A program made the position numbers and the translations under genes. The notes beneath the pieces are model-generated. The model ran no database searches. It had not been told where the DNA came from and worked only from the letters and a program-made list of their open reading frames with translations. DNA of 64,000 nt from Arabidopsis thaliana (Eukaryota; Streptophyta; Magnoliopsida; Brassicales; Brassicaceae): positions 3,100,101 through 3,164,100 of the forward strand of contig NC_003074.8 in NCBI RefSeq assembly GCF_000001735.4, in the 5' to 3' direction. Below are positions 33,389 to 46,292 of the stretch, piece after piece; the first letter of the stretch is position 1; the number at the start of each line of letters is the position of its first letter.

Positions 33389-33493
33389 CTAGGCTTTCGA
33401 TACATTTAAAACGTAATGTCGACCCAGTGAAGCATCCATCAAAAAAGCAAGGAGAAGTGCAATTTCGCCGTTGCATGCATATACACTCCACAT
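33389..33493 (-). pseudogene. COBRA-like remnant, signal-peptide exon only
   Basis: The 34-codon frame MWSVYACNGEIALLLAFLM, DASLGRHYV aligns with the start and signal peptide of the truncated COBRA-like gene at 25609 (LLLLVEASLGRYLP). The homology also runs upstream of the ATG (CGAGCATAATGTAGGTGTTT against CGAGCATTATTGTCAGGTGT). It stops soon after, so only the first exon remains. Confidence 0.6.
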
Positions 33494-34169
33494 TGTTAGA
33501 AACACCTACATTATGCTCGGAGACGCAGGAACAATCAATATTTAGGGATTTCTATATCTTTTCAGTCTTTATTTAGTACTTTTTATAAAGCGAAGAAGAA
33601 GCTCCCATTTATTTTTCGTAAACGCTTTGGACTAGGGTTAACGACGTTTTCCTCGTAAGATTGAACACAATATTCGGGATACGACTAAATAATGTAACAG
33701 TTTTTAATTAAAAAAATATTATTATCTCACATTAATGAAGTTGAATGGATCCTATTGGACATTACCGCTTAGCCTTGTTGTTTCCTCTTTTCGTTTTTAT
33801 CTCCCAAATAGCAGTTTGTGTGTTAGTCTCTACGGCATTATGAAGGAGGAGCACAACTTTACAAGGGTCGAGAACTTGTCAATAGCACAAGACTCCACCT
33901 AGCTTTCATATCTTCTTACTCTTACGTACCAGACGTTTCGGGCCATCTAATTAATCATATGATATTCCGCAAATAAAAACAAACTAATACATTAAAATGA
34001 TGATAATTAACACCAAAACCAATCGCCAAAAAATTTAAGAAAATAGCACCAACAACTTCATAATTCTTCTTCGTCATGAATCTCGTGGTCGAACTTTTTA
34101 GGTCTGTAAAGAGTACGCGGTCTCCTCCATATACCTACAAAATAAAGTAATTATAAAAAGCTTACAAGT
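33494..34169. other. Spacer between the two COBRA remnants
   Basis: AT-rich. The part next to 33494 (TTAGAAACACCTACATTATG) is homologous to the region at about 34460-34500 beyond the second remnant, so the two remnants are a tandem duplication about 1 kb apart. Otherwise nothing was seen. Confidence 0.45.
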
Positions 34170-34463
34170 TTAAAGATGTGCCAACAAATCAATGAACTTA
34201 CTACTGTGATAATCTGGAGTATTACCTATTTCCATCACTCTATCATCACATTTTGATTTTGGTATGCAAGCAGGATCCACACCGCTTCGCTGGTTATCAC
34301 CAGTTAGTGTACGTAAGTCAAACGTAATGAAGCGTCTGCTTTGGAAAACCTCGGAATTATGTGTTGGATATGTTTTCATGCTTAGGATACGATTCAATAT
34401 TAATGAAGCGTCCACCAAAAGCAAGAGAACCAACAATTTCATTATTGAATTTGCACTCCACAT
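34170..34463 (-). pseudogene. COBRA-like remnant with internal deletion
   Basis: The frame begins MWSANSIMKLLVLLLLVDAS, related to the COBRA-like gene at 25.6 kb and the remnant at 33.4 kb. It ends KCDDRVMEIGNTPDYHSSKF, which aligns with ICDKLMKVTQTPGYLSKFI at the end of that gene. The conserved carbohydrate-binding core (the part containing WDIM and WTW-like motifs) is missing. It is 97 codons if read from the ATG at 34463. It might encode a small secreted peptide, but a decayed copy is more likely. Confidence 0.55.
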
Positions 34464-34596
34464 TCTTAGACCTTTAGGTTATGCTCCACGCATGAACAAT
34501 CTTAATTTAGGGATTTATCTTCTCAGATTTATTATTATATAGAAAAATAAAATCTTATTTGAGCAAAATGTTCGGGATAAGACTAAAGTTACACAC

Positions 34597-34627
<31 letters not shown>

Positions 34628-34883
34628 CTAAAGTTACACCTCCCTTAAATTGTTACCTCTTTTCCGGTCCTCATATCAAACCGTTAAATTAGATTCCATT
34701 AGCCATGAACCGATCGGTTTAATACGGTTTTCGATTTTTATGTATCCACTTCTGGTTCAGGTCTTACCTCTTAAGGACAATGACCATGGCGGAAACTGGA
34801 GATCGTTAGTAGAAAAGGAGAAGACACAACTGTGGAATTGAAACTGAACAGCGAAGGAGGAGCCGCTTGAAGAAGAACGGGGC
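34464..34883. other. RECA3 promoter side with A-tailed micro-insertion
   Basis: AAGACTAAAGTTACAC lies at 34579-34594, and AGACTAAAGTTACAC again at about 34625-34638, with ACAAAA and a run of about 27 A between. The rest carries the RECA3 promoter and leader. Confidence 0.55.
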
Positions 34884-36969
34884 ATGGGTCGACTCTCATG
34901 GGCCAGTCCGATTCAGAGATTCCGTTTCTTCTCTTACTTATCTCAGGTTCTCTTCGTCTCTAATGTTTCTCAACAATTCTTAGCTTGAGTATAAGAAAGA
35001 AAGATTTTATTTTTCAGATGAAGAAATTAGGACAACACTCCAACCAAAATAAAGTTATCTCCTTTAGAGTAGCATTGATGATTTGCCCAAGCTCCTGACT
35101 AAACAAATGTCTCTTGTGTTTACTCTTATCTTGCTTTGTAGCTGAATGGAAGAAGAAGCGTTTTGGCTTGCTCTGGCTATGAAAATCGTTATCTTTCGTC
35201 TTTAGGTAATCACTAATTTCCTTTGTCTTTTGATTTCCATACTCTGTATCCTGTCTTTATGAGTGTGTTTCGTTTGGTCAGTTGAAGCTTCAGATTGTGA
35301 ACTTGATGAAGTTCCAGATGATAGAAAAGTAGCGGAGAAAGACACTGCTCTACATTTAGCATTGTCACAGCTTTCAGGTGATTTTGATAAAGACTCTAAG
35401 TTGTCATTGCAGCGGTTTTACAGAAAAAGGAGAGTTTCTGTGATATCCACGGGTTCCCTCAACCTTGATCTAGCTCTTGGAGTTGGAGGATTGCCAAAGG
35501 TTGTTGTTAATTTAGAGTCTCAGATAGGACTAGCCAAGCTAAAGGTATTGCAATTAATGAGGTCTCTAAATGTGTGTTTACAAGAGAACTTTGTTGGTTT
35601 TTGTGTAGGGAAGAATGGTTGAGGTTTACGGAAAAGAAGCATCTGGAAAGACAACTCTAGCTCTGCATATCATCAAGGAAGCTCAAAAGCTTGGAGGTAC
35701 TGTTCTTGAATCCCATTCTCAATACATTTGTTTGAACAGAAACCTTGGGACTTGTTACTAGAATCCATCCTAAGTTGGGGACACATATCTTCTACTTTTT
35801 CCTTTCTTGTTTCTAGTGCGATAAGTAAGATTCGATTTTGTGAAGTTACAGTTTGATTCTGACTTGCTTTTGTTCTTCACTCCATTAGCTTTTTATTTAT
35901 CTAAAAGACTTGTTTGTGCCAGGTTATTGCGCTTATCTTGATGCAGAGAATGCCATGGATCCTTCTCTAGCAGAATCAATAGGTGTGAACACAGAAGAGC
36001 TTCTGATATCACGACCTAGTTCTGCTGAAAAGATGCTAAATATTGTTGATGTGCTGACCAAGAGTGGGTCAGTAGACGTAATTGTGGTAGACAGTGTGAG
36101 TTCTCATTCTTTCATCTCAATATGTTCATATATTCTTTCTGCATCTGTTAATATTAAAAGTGGAATCTACAGGTTGCTGCTCTTGCCCCTCAATGTGAAC
36201 TTGATGCTCCTGTAGGAGAAAGATACAGAGACACACAATCAAGAATAATGACACAGGCGCTCAGAAAAATCCATTACTCAGTTGGCTATTCTCAGACACT
36301 GATCGTTTTTCTTAATCAGGTAAAGGAAATATCACGGTTTACTTTCTTTTGCTCACTTAGTTGGATCGTATTGACCCACCTACCAAAGATAATATCTCTC
36401 TGCTTATTTACCTGATCCAGGTCAGATCACATGTGAAATCTAACATGCATTTCCCGCACGCCGAAGAAGTGACTTGTGGAGGAAACGCATTACCGTTTCA
36501 TGCAGCTATACGTCTCAAAATGATAAGAACCGGGCTAATAAAGACTGCCAATAAGGTATAGTTAGGCACATTGTTACCATTGTACGTGTTACTGTAAGCT
36601 TGATTTGCCTTAATCTCTAAAATAATGCATAATTTCTGCGAAGGGCAGTAACATCTTTATTATCATTTGATTGCTTTGTTTCCTCAGATAAGTGGTCTCA
36701 ATGTCTGCGTCCAAGTGGTGAAGAATAAACTGGCGCCCGGAAAGAAGAAATCTGAATTGGGGATTCACTTTGGTCATGGTTTCTACGTGGAGCGAGAGGT
36801 ATTAGAATTGGCTTGTGAGCATGGAGTTATCTTAAGAGAAGGAACTAGCTATTTCATTGAAGGCGAGGTCATTGAAGGGAAAGACGCAGCTGAGAAGTAT
36901 CTGGTGGAAAATAAAGAGGCTCTCGATACTGTCGTTGCAATCCTGAGGAACCAGCTCTTCAAGATGTGA
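34884..36969 (+). CDS. RECA3: RecA-type recombinase, mitochondrial
   Basis: Bacterial-type RecA of mitochondria, which carries out strand exchange and suppresses recombination between short repeats in mitochondrial DNA. Exons: 34884-34946, 35142-35205, 35282-35499, 35609-35696, 35923-36095, 36173-36319, 36421-36555 and 36688-36969. The first two exons encode an Arg-rich presequence ([20 protein letters not shown]). RecA motifs: [18 protein letters not shown], Walker [34 protein letters not shown], Walker [34 protein letters not shown], loop 2 FLNQVRSHVK, and [13 protein letters not shown]. The sequence ends ...[10 protein letters not shown], without the long acidic C-terminal tail of bacterial RecA. 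It matches Arabidopsis RECA3 (At3g10140). Confidence 0.95.
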
Positions 36970-37401
36970 CAGAGGGAATGTATTTCGAGTTCTCCAAACA
37001 AATGTGTATGTTTCGATAAAGCCAAAAACCAATTGAGCTTTTCATCAACCCTGACGTCCCTATTAAACAACGTGGAAGGGACAGAAGCAGTTAGGGAATG
37101 CTAACTAAAAGGAGGATCAGAGAAGATGTGCAAAAGCTGGTTGTCATTAGATGATATCATCATAGTCATTGTTCTTGTTAGAGATTCTCCATCATGTATA
37201 CTGCAGAGATTCCGGTTTCCTTAATGGGTTTGAACCGTTTTATCAAGCATTCTTTCCTTTTGTCTTGAACCAATCATCAGTTCATTTATTGGCTTATGGA
37301 AAGCAGTTTTTCTTGTCACTTAACAAGTTTACAGTGACCAAACCTACCAACAACTATAGGCACTATTACTTCTACAAAGTTTGACATATGTGATAAATAG
37401 A
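36970..37401. other. Convergent spacer, RECA3 and PAP16 3' ends
   Basis: 3' untranslated DNA of both genes; no further feature was seen. Confidence 0.4.
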
Positions 37402-38956
37402 CTAATCATATGTTAGGTTAACTTCACTGTGGACAGATCCATCTTCCATCCTAATCCAGGTCTTAATACGAAAGGGCATTTCAGAAATCTCCAAAATCCT
37501 TGATCCCCTTGGCCAATTTCCATATCCACCATAACCTGTGTGTCTCGCAAAGCAAAGCCAGAGTTTATCTTTGTACGGACAGCACCAGTCTAGTCCATGG
37601 TTGTGTCCTACAAACACTGCCTACTTACACAAAAATATAGTTCATTAAAGTTATATCAAACCAGTATCTAAGTGTTAAGCAATTTCGTGTTTAATAATTA
37701 GTACCTTAACGGAGGATCTGTTCTCAAGAACTCTCATCATCCCATTTTCAGCTTCTTGAGCAACAACTTTCTCTTTGTTGATTGATCCAACGCAAGGTTT
37801 TGTTATCCATAACCTTGGAGCTACTTTCTTGTATGCTTTACTAGGTATGTGCCAAAATATCAACTCCGGGATCCTGCCCGAAATATACATCTTTCGATAT
37901 CGACTTAGCGAATGATCGAGTTTTTCCCACCAAAAAAGCTTTAATGTTTTGGTTCATACCTTAAATAGGGATTAAGAGTATTAGACTTGGTTTTAAACCA
38001 TTCCACTTGAGCATTTGAGATAACCTCCGGGTATGAACCACCGCCCGAATCAAGAAAATATAGCAATGCCACGGGTGGTTTCGAATGATCCGATGATTCC
38101 ACAAGAAGGACATAGTTAGATACGCTTGGCCATAGCTCCTTAGGACTAATCATGGAGTATGAGAGTGCATTGGATGACTTTATTTCTTCCTGAATCAGTT
38201 CCACTCGCGTAGTTCCTCTGAACGTGCATCCATCATCATCTGATGCTGCAGGGCAACGAAGGGGAGGAATACCGGAGGAAGACAACCAATCCAAAGGCCA
38301 AACAAAAGAAGCATCGTCATGGTTACCAAAGAGAGTAGCCCATGGAATGCCTCTGTCTCTTGTAGGAGAGATTGCTTTGTCCCAAAACAAGCTTGCGTTT
38401 TGGATTGCTATGTTGTTAGCCGTCACAACATCTCCCAAATAGACCACAAAATCTGTTCATATCTCCAAAAAAAACGGTTATTTCAGTTAAAGCTAATCTC
38501 ACAACATTTTTAAGAAAATTGAAGGTCAATATTTGTGTTTGGACGTGGCGTTTTAATAGAATCAAAATTTCTGTAGCTAAACCAAACCAACAAACCGATC
38601 CAAAGCTAAACCACATCTTATTGTGTGGTTATCACTCTTTCTACACCAAATAACGTTACTCATATCAAAATGAGAGATAATGGTAGAAAATTGTTGTACG
38701 GTAACTTGTCAGTGTGACATGATGATTGATGACCTGGAGTTTCAGCGTCGAGAACGGCGGACATAACGTTAACGGAGTTCACATCCTGACCAGGACCCCA
38801 ATCAGTCCACGTGTCTTCACCGAAGTGGAGGTCTGCAAATATTGCGATCTTGAAAGGTGATCCTTCCCGCACCCGAAGATTTCCCACCGTCCTCCCCGTA
38901 GTCGTTGGTATGCTTAGCACTATAATAATGATCTGAAACAACGACGGTTTTTTCAT
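37402..38956 (-). CDS. PAP16: Purple acid phosphatase / metallophosphoesterase
   Basis: A metallophosphatase of the small plant PAP16 type. Four exons on the minus strand: 38956-38734, 38452-37960, 37873-37705 and 37620-37402. The start chosen is [17 protein letters not shown] because it opens a signal peptide. In-frame ATGs further up would place a charged stretch before it. Metal-binding motifs: FADLHFGE (Asp and His), VYLGDVV (Asp), GNHDD (Asn-His), IFWHIPS (His) and GHNHGLD (His pair), so the dinuclear site looks complete. The tyrosine-containing GDxxY of classical purple phosphatases reads GDVVT here, as usual for the PAP14/16/28/29 group. A phosphatase acting outside the cell or in the vacuole is expected; substrate unknown. 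Probably At3g10150. Confidence 0.92.
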
Positions 38957-39487
38957 CGACTTCGAGTAATAATATATATCTACTAGTTTTTTGTTGTTGT
39001 TGTTGTCTTTCATGTAGCGCATGTTCAAAGAATATTCAGTAACTCTTTCTATTTGTGGAGGAATTCTTCCCTCGAGAGATAGTGACGTCTTATTCTCTTT
39101 CTGTTTCTGTTTCTTTTTCTCTGTTAGCATGTGAGTATGTGATCATGTCATGTCTATTTCAGTTTCAACTTTCGACTAAACATTAATTCCATTTTCCTCC
39201 TCATATATTTTATCTTTTTTTCCAGTGTCCAGCTCATACGATTCTTTCATATTTGACAGAAAAGAAAATGTAATTTGGGATATGATGAGAAATGAGAGGA
39301 AATATAAATTAAAATTTAGCAGAAAAATACAGCTTAAGTGGAGGGTTCTCACTTCTCATGTTAGATAAAATGGACCAAAGAATCAAATAGTAACTATGAG
39401 AAAAAAACAGTGAAGTAAAGAACAATTGAAGCTCTGTAAGATTACTCTTAAGGAGTCTTTTTGAAGATTTGTTGGTGAAAAATAAAA
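38957..39487. other. PAP16 upstream region and DFC 3' end
   Basis: Promoter and leader of PAP16 on the left and the 3' end of the next gene on the right. GTT repeats lie near 38990-39005. No gene. Confidence 0.4.
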
Positions 39488-42400
39488 TCATCTCTTTAGC
39501 AACCTGAGCACATCTCCAACAAGATGTAGCGATCCTGTGACCAGAACCTGTTGCACAAAGCATCATTAGAAACCAAACATAAGCCGGTACCAAAGAGGTT
39601 AATGTTCTGTTCTATTCCAGAATGTCTGAAAACAAAAATCAGACTTTCATTCTTGTCTTTGGAAGTGGATAATGAATATAGCTTTGCCTTACCTCTAGTT
39701 TCAGTGAAGGGTTTCGGCGTACGCAGTCTCTTAGCCAGTTTATAGTCAATGGAAGTGAAGGCATTACGGCACTGGAAGTGACCGGTGTCCCTGCAGGTCC
39801 ACCACATTGAGGTGCATCTCCGCACAGGAAATCATGAGGTGGTAAGGCGGTTATTCCATCGGGTTTCAGTGTATGGTCAAGCCCCGCATCTGATTAATTA
39901 GTCACCAGACATATGATCAAGTTTAGGCGTGACATCAACAAGTTACAAAGAAGCAATACTTAAGCTTACCAGTCCCTTGGATTGATTTCTCCCATAGTCT
40001 TTGTAGTCTGAATTGCCAAGTCAAATCCTTTCTACGTGTATCTGAAGGAATCGCTGATGCACCCGAAATGACTTTGTTGTAAGTAGACATGCTCGGGACA
40101 AAAAGCGCTCTTGAGAAATGAGTGCCTGAGAGTGTTTCATTCACCAATATGCATAAGTATTAACACGAAACTAGAAAAACAGAGTATATAGTTTGTTTTG
40201 TATTACCTGAGGAAGCGCAAGTGGTGACCAGCTTTGGAAGTAAGACTTGAGGGTCTCTCACTTCCATGCAGTTGAACAGAAGAATCTGTCGACAAATAGG
40301 AAAGCTTCACAAAGTCAGATCAAAAGTTTGAAACACAAATCAATGTGCAATACCTTGAATAGTAAAGCAAAAGAGTTGTGTTAACAAAGAAATTGCATTG
40401 ATCATTGTTGGTCTTGAATACCTGTTTGGAGACTCTGTTTAAGTCTGTACCATACTCCCCATGTCTCATGTAACCATTGACAGCAGTGGATAAGCTTTTG
40501 TCTCCTCTGACTGCAGAAGAGAACCATCGACCACAAGCCTCCATGCTCTCTGGACTGTGAGCACCATCCAAGTAAAAGATCAGATCACCGCATGGAGTTT
40601 CCATCGAGTCTGATGAGTCCTGCGGATCTGAAACTACATCATGAACAACTTGAGCTCTCCCATGAAGACGTGCCGTTGCAAGACCACGACAAAATGCCAC
40701 GGGAATCTCAGTTTCCTTGCTTTCCTGTTAGTAAAAATCCCAAAAGAACAAACAAGATTCACCAAAAATTGTCCTCAACGTTTTGATAAAGGTTAATGAC
40801 CAAGAGAAACGCCCAACATTTGGAAATATCTTCTTCCAATTCCCGGTTCTTTGAAGCCAGCATCTTGAAAGAGAAACAGCAAGACCTGCATTTACTAGCT
40901 GATGATCCCCAGACAAGCCAAGCGTAACTCCGTCCAACTTTTTAGGTTCAAGAGGCGCTACTACTTCTAGAGGAACCTGTAATGCAGGCGAAACAACATT
41001 CAATATTTCGCCCTTGTAGTTCAATTCTTTATAAAAGCATAACTAAGCTACAGACGCCAAAAAGACCACGATAAGGTTTAAAACTTAAACTGCTTTATTT
41101 CCAAAACTGAGAATCCAAGAGGCCAAGACACCAAGGAACCAAAGATAGAAACCCTGGTGGTAAATTATATTGATCCTAGACACTGGCATGTGTATTTGAT
41201 AAACTCTTATCAGAACTACAACCTTTTTGAACTTGTAGTAATAACTAACCGTGGGAATACATGGCATAACTAGAATGAAATATAGAACCTACTATAGTTA
41301 CCTCGAGATTATTAGCTGTTTTCTGAAGAACATCCATTGCTTCAGAGAGTTGTGGTACTGTGAAGGCGGGGATTTGAGGCTTTCATTAACATACAAGAAA
41401 ACAAAGCAAATCAGAGAATTTCTTCTACATGAAGCTGCCAATGGGAAACTTTGAAACAAATATAGTGGATTCATAAAATTCTGAGACAAAGAAAATCTTT
41501 TGAAAAGTACCTTGAAAATCCCAGCCTTATGAAAGGCAATATCAGCTAGCGTATTTCCTATGTAGAATTAGCATTGAGAATCTAGAGTTAGAAGCATGAG
41601 AGAGAACCTACGTTCGACTAATGAAATAGTATGGCATACCCAATATGTCCATATGATCCATCCCAAGAGAAGCAATGCCACAGACAACAGGTTTTTGAAT
41701 CTGTAGTTTACATTTTTAATGAACATAGATGTCCAACATTAAATAAATATGACAGATTGACGGGAAACATAAGATTTTTAAATGATGCTTACCACATTTG
41801 TCGAGTCAAGTTTTCCCCCAAGTCCAACTTCAATGACAGCAACATCAACCTAACAGGAAGTAAGCATCCAGTTTTAGCTACACATTAGGTTTCAATGCAA
41901 TGGGAACTTAGTGAAACGTATAAGAATTCTTGATGAGAATAGTAATATACCTTTTCACAAACAAAAATCTTAAATGCCAATACTGTGAGAAACTGAAAAA
42001 GAGGAGGCATGGTAAGACCATCTACAGCTTTCTCCTGCAAAAAAGAAGCTCACGATTAGATATCTATATCTACATTGTTTGCTACTAATCTAGACTGAGT
42101 ATTTTACTCGTAGTTAACCATTTTTCTACAGACAGCACTAAAGGTTATACAGCCAATACATTCTACAGATCAACGCGAAAACATTTACCTTCTCATTCCA
42201 TAAATACAACAGAACAGACTCAGAATGGGAAATTGCTATAAAAGCAATGCAAAGAGGAAGAGCATGACTTCTGGTAATTTGTGGCAGAAAGTTAGCAATG
42301 AATAATAATTAAAGACTATATCTCGCACTGGAACAAAAGGCACTGCATATTGAAAAGGGCCTTTTACCTTCAATAACTTCCAACATTCCCAGAAGTACTG

Positions 42401-43849
42401 TAGAAACTTTTCCTCAGATATATCCAAGCTGGAAAAGCGAAACAACATTCAAATTCGTCTCTTGCTTGTTCATATAACATTGAACATCAATATATTGATG
42501 AACTTACCCATCTATTCGGAATCTTTCCCTCACATCAATCAAGTGAGGAGATGTAAACATTCCGGTTCGAAACCCACAATTACGTAAAATTGCCTCACTG
42601 AAGACACATGTTGAACCCTGAAATACAAAAATACAAAGCCAGAACCCAAGAAAATCAGTAGCTACTTATAGATATTCTAGTCATCAAAATTACTTCCATA
42701 CCGCATAAGCTATAATTATGGGACACTGGAATTCCAGACTTTAGAAATCGGAATTGCAGGCTCAGACATGCATTAGATGGTACCATCAAATATAATGATT
42801 AATCAGCATATATTGTTAACCATCGAGTGATCTGATTTTTCTGTTAAGTGCTAATTGCTCGAAATTGGAAACAACAGCATCTCACATAAGTGCTACATTC
42901 CTTCTACTGACTTATTTTTCACGTTACATTTTAAATCTTAGGACCTGCATTAGCTAAAGTGAAACAGCAACTTACCTTTCCTTTTGTTCCTGCGACATGA
43001 ATAACTTTTAGTTCTTTTATTTTGTCTTCCAGGTCCAAAATCTGTATTTCTCAAACCAAAACAGCAGACAAATTCACAGTATTAAGGTAAAAGTCTTCAA
43101 CGGAAAGGATAAAACAAATTGACTTGAATCACAACACTCCAGAATTCTCAATGGCCAGAGGCAACATAAGTCATGATCTCTCAACAGAGAAGGCCCAGAT
43201 AAGCTCAGTCTAAAGAGAAGAAAAATCTACCAAATTCCATGATCATTTGAGACAGTTCAGAATGAGTTATCTAACATCCATGTTGCACTACAATATTGAA
43301 AATATTCTCAACGGTCTTTGTATGATATAATTTTTATTTCATTAGAGCTTATGCTTACACTAGACAGAACCACTTAATAGCGTTTGACTGTAAATGGCTG
43401 TATCACCTTGAGATATGTGACGACTTGTTCAAGCTTGTCACGATTTCCTTTAGTAGGTGTGCGATCCCCACGGTTTCGACGAGAAATAAGAGTCGACAGA
43501 GCTTCCATGGCATCATCATATGAAGATAAAGCTGGATTATCTGCCTTGTCTTCCTTTGAACCCATATTAATGGCAGCTTTCTCCACAACTTCTATTGAAT
43601 TGCTTGAGTACCTAAGATCTAAAGACGCCAACAGAGCAATAAGAACACCATCCCCAGGCATGAAACAGACAAGTCTAAGCAGAGTGGTGTATATAACTTA
43701 CTGTTGTTGAAATAAACACGGACCCCAGTGCCCAAAGGTAAACTGTGAAAGCCCCTCTTAGTTTTAGTGAAGAAGGATTTTCTTTTGTCACAAAAGAATG
43801 GAACTCCAGGTGCTCTGCACTTTAGAAACCCTTTCCCACAAACGAGCAT
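39488..43849 (-). CDS. DFC: Folylpolyglutamate synthase (mitochondrial isoform)
   Basis: Adds glutamate residues to folates so they are retained in the organelle. Exons on the minus strand include 43849-43702, 43618-43407, 43041-42976, 42618-42508, 42428-42368, 42034-41951, 41849-41793, 41700-41640, 41557-41511, 41379-41302, 40976-40818, 40724-40422, 40285-40207, 40125-39970, 39889-39693 and 39547-39488. The N-terminus [15 protein letters not shown] is a presequence. The P-loop AGTKGKGSTC is split by the intron between 42976 and 42618. Further motifs are [58 protein letters not shown] and [15 protein letters not shown] (all Mur-ligase/FPGS signatures). It matches Arabidopsis DFC (At3g10160), the mitochondrial form. 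The exon list joins in frame at the borders I tested. Confidence 0.93.
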
Positions 43850-44410
43850 CAGGGAAAGTCAAATCTGCAACCAAAATATACTTGATAAGTTGTTAAGTCC
43901 GTTCTCTCTTTCCATTCATGCATTTTTCAACCTCAATAAAGTTGTCTACTTTAAGCTTCCATAGTACTCTCAAAGTGACAACAATGTGGATGCTAAGATT
44001 GGAGAAACTATATAGATAGAAATCAAATAAAGAGAAAGGAACACTGATATATATGTTCAGCCACAACCAATTTTCGAAGCAAGCAAACAGAATCAATTGA
44101 TGAACACAAATACCTATAAAGTTTAAATCTTTCAATCAATAACAGCTGAACCCGAAAAGTAGAATAAGAGACGGATAGAGACCAACCATGGGGGGAAGCT
44201 TCAATTGGTAAATCGATTTCACGGCTGCTCAATAACGTTTTTGTGTGGTCTTCTTTGTTGCAACGTATCTATATCACTTCCAGTAATAGTGGAAATCTTC
44301 GGAGGAGATCCTTAGGGTTTGTGGGGTTCGAGAGTGTCTCAGCACTCAGCAGCCATTTGCAGTATCCACCACCTTCATTTTCGAATCATCATCATCTTCA
44401 TCTTCCTCAT
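43850..44410 (-). promoter_or_regulatory. DFC leader and promoter
   Basis: Upstream of the DFC start codon. The sequence around 44160-44350 has leader-like composition, and an intron in the 5' leader is likely, but the borders were not fixed. No other gene. Confidence 0.35.
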
Positions 44411-45478
44411 CCTTAACTAAATTAAAGCCTTTCAATTAAATAATAAATATTTGTTTTTTTTTCCTTGTCTCAAACAGTTAATAATATCAAAGTAGTTAAC
44501 AAAAATCCAAATCTTAATTTTTGCATATCAGATGTAAAATGTATTTTGTCAAAAAGTTTTCATGTTAATGACTTTTGGTTTTATGATGATACAAACAACT
44601 TGGGCCTAAGCCCAACACAAAATATGGATACAGAAATAAAGAAGAAAAAGTTAAAGGCCCAAGACAAAGAAAAGGGAAGAGGCCCAGCAATGTGAGACAC
44701 AAGAACTTTCTGAACATTTTAAACCAAACAAAACAATTCTGAACATGCAAAATGGCTTGGCAGGTAATCACAATTAGGTCACGGGGAAGCCTACAGAGAA
44801 ATCTACTTCGAATCCCAAAATTTCTCACCACGTGTCTTTTTCTTACAAAATTCGTCTCCAAGAACGTTTAGAAACAAATCACAAGATTTAAAACAAATAG
44901 TATAAGGGAAAAAAGTGGAGTCACGAGAAAGAGATAGGGTTAGAAAGCAGTAGAAACACACATGTGCTATTCTTCGTTTCGTTCGTTATCACATCTTTGG
45001 CTCTCTGCTTCACTTGTCCAAGATTGGGAACATGAAGTCTATATTTGTACTTACTAAACTTTTTGTTATACAAATTCCATGCATAAACAAAATCACAACT
45101 TCAGATATTTTTTAGGGGAAATGTAGTATATCTTACATAATTCTGGTGTTTAATCAGTAATTAAGTATTTTAAAATTAGTTTTTAGTTTTTACATATGAT
45201 TAGTGATTGGTTGTTCAATCCATGAATTTCATTATCGTTAGACCGTTGAAAAGTTTTATAAAAAAACAAGAGTATATTTAGACAATAATTTTATTAATGG
45301 CTTCTACTCTTCTAGTTTGCAAAAAAATCAGTGACAGGAGAAATATATTTTCTAGATTAAAAAGTATTTGGAAATTGGACTATATATAGTGGACCCCTAT
45401 CATTTGTTCATAATGAGCTTAGTCTGCAAAATATATAATCTACCTGAGCTTCATTACAATCATTTCTGTTTTCAGAAA
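44411..45478. other. AT-rich spacer before the GASA gene
   Basis: About 1 kb of AT-rich DNA with no gene I can support. It contains the promoter of the GASA-type gene at its right end, with TATATATAGT at about 45381. Confidence 0.4.
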
Positions 45479-46099
45479 ATGGCAACAAAACTTAGCATCA
45501 TTGTTTTCTCCATTGTTGTGTTACATCTTCTTCTGTCTGCCCATATGCATGTAAGTGTTTCAACACTCTATTCCTCTATGTTCACATTTATCAACTTTAT
45601 CTTATACGTCCCTGAATAAAACACAGCCTATATACTTGGAATCTCCTGCTCGACAACCACAACCACCACAGTCGCAACCACAACTGCCGCATCACAATAA
45701 CTCTCAAGTGAGTTTCTCGGTTCATCACTACTCAAAAAAAGAGTTTCATCGAATCTACAAAACCTTTTTAACATCCTTTGCATCTTCTTGTTGATTTTGG
45801 CAGTACGGTACTACTCAAGGCAGTCTTCAACCCCAAGGTAAACCCACTGACTAGCCTAGTTTTTAATTAATGTTTGTGCTGAATGCGAAACTAAATCCGC
45901 TATTCCACCTTTATTAGAGTGCGGGCCAAGGTGTGGAGATAGATGCTCGAATACACAATACAAGAAGCCGTGTTTGTTCTTCTGCAACAAATGTTGTAAC
46001 AAGTGCTTGTGTGTGCCCCCAGGTACTTATGGCAATAAGCAAGTATGTCCTTGCTATAACAACTGGAAGACCAAGAGCGGTGGACCAAAATGCCCTTAG
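45479..46099 (+). CDS. GASA / gibberellin-regulated (snakin-type) peptide
   Basis: Four exons, 45479-45550, 45627-45707, 45804-45837 and 45918-46099. Exon 1 is a signal peptide (MATKLSIIVFSIVVLHLLLS). Exons 2 and 3 encode a Pro/Gln-rich spacer (SPARQPQPPQSQPQLPHH). Exon 4 holds the GASA domain with all twelve conserved cysteines: ECGPRCGDRCS, KKPCLFFCNKCCNKCLCVPP, GTYGNKQVCPCYNNW and the final KCP. These peptides are secreted, form six disulfides, respond to gibberellin and act in growth or defence. It is probably At3g10185. The spacer is longer and more Gln/Pro-rich than in the shortest members of the family. Confidence 0.92.
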
Positions 46100-46292
46100 T
46101 TTCTCCTCTTAATTACTTTAGCATAAACTCCATGTAATTTGTTAATCTACCTATCATAATTTATATATGTATTGGACTCTTCCATAATCACATCAGTTCT
46201 CTGTGATTATGACGTTAATCATTTAACAGTTTACAGCTTTAAGACATTTACTAGCCGTGAATCAACTACTTAAGAGTTGTGATGTAAGCTCA

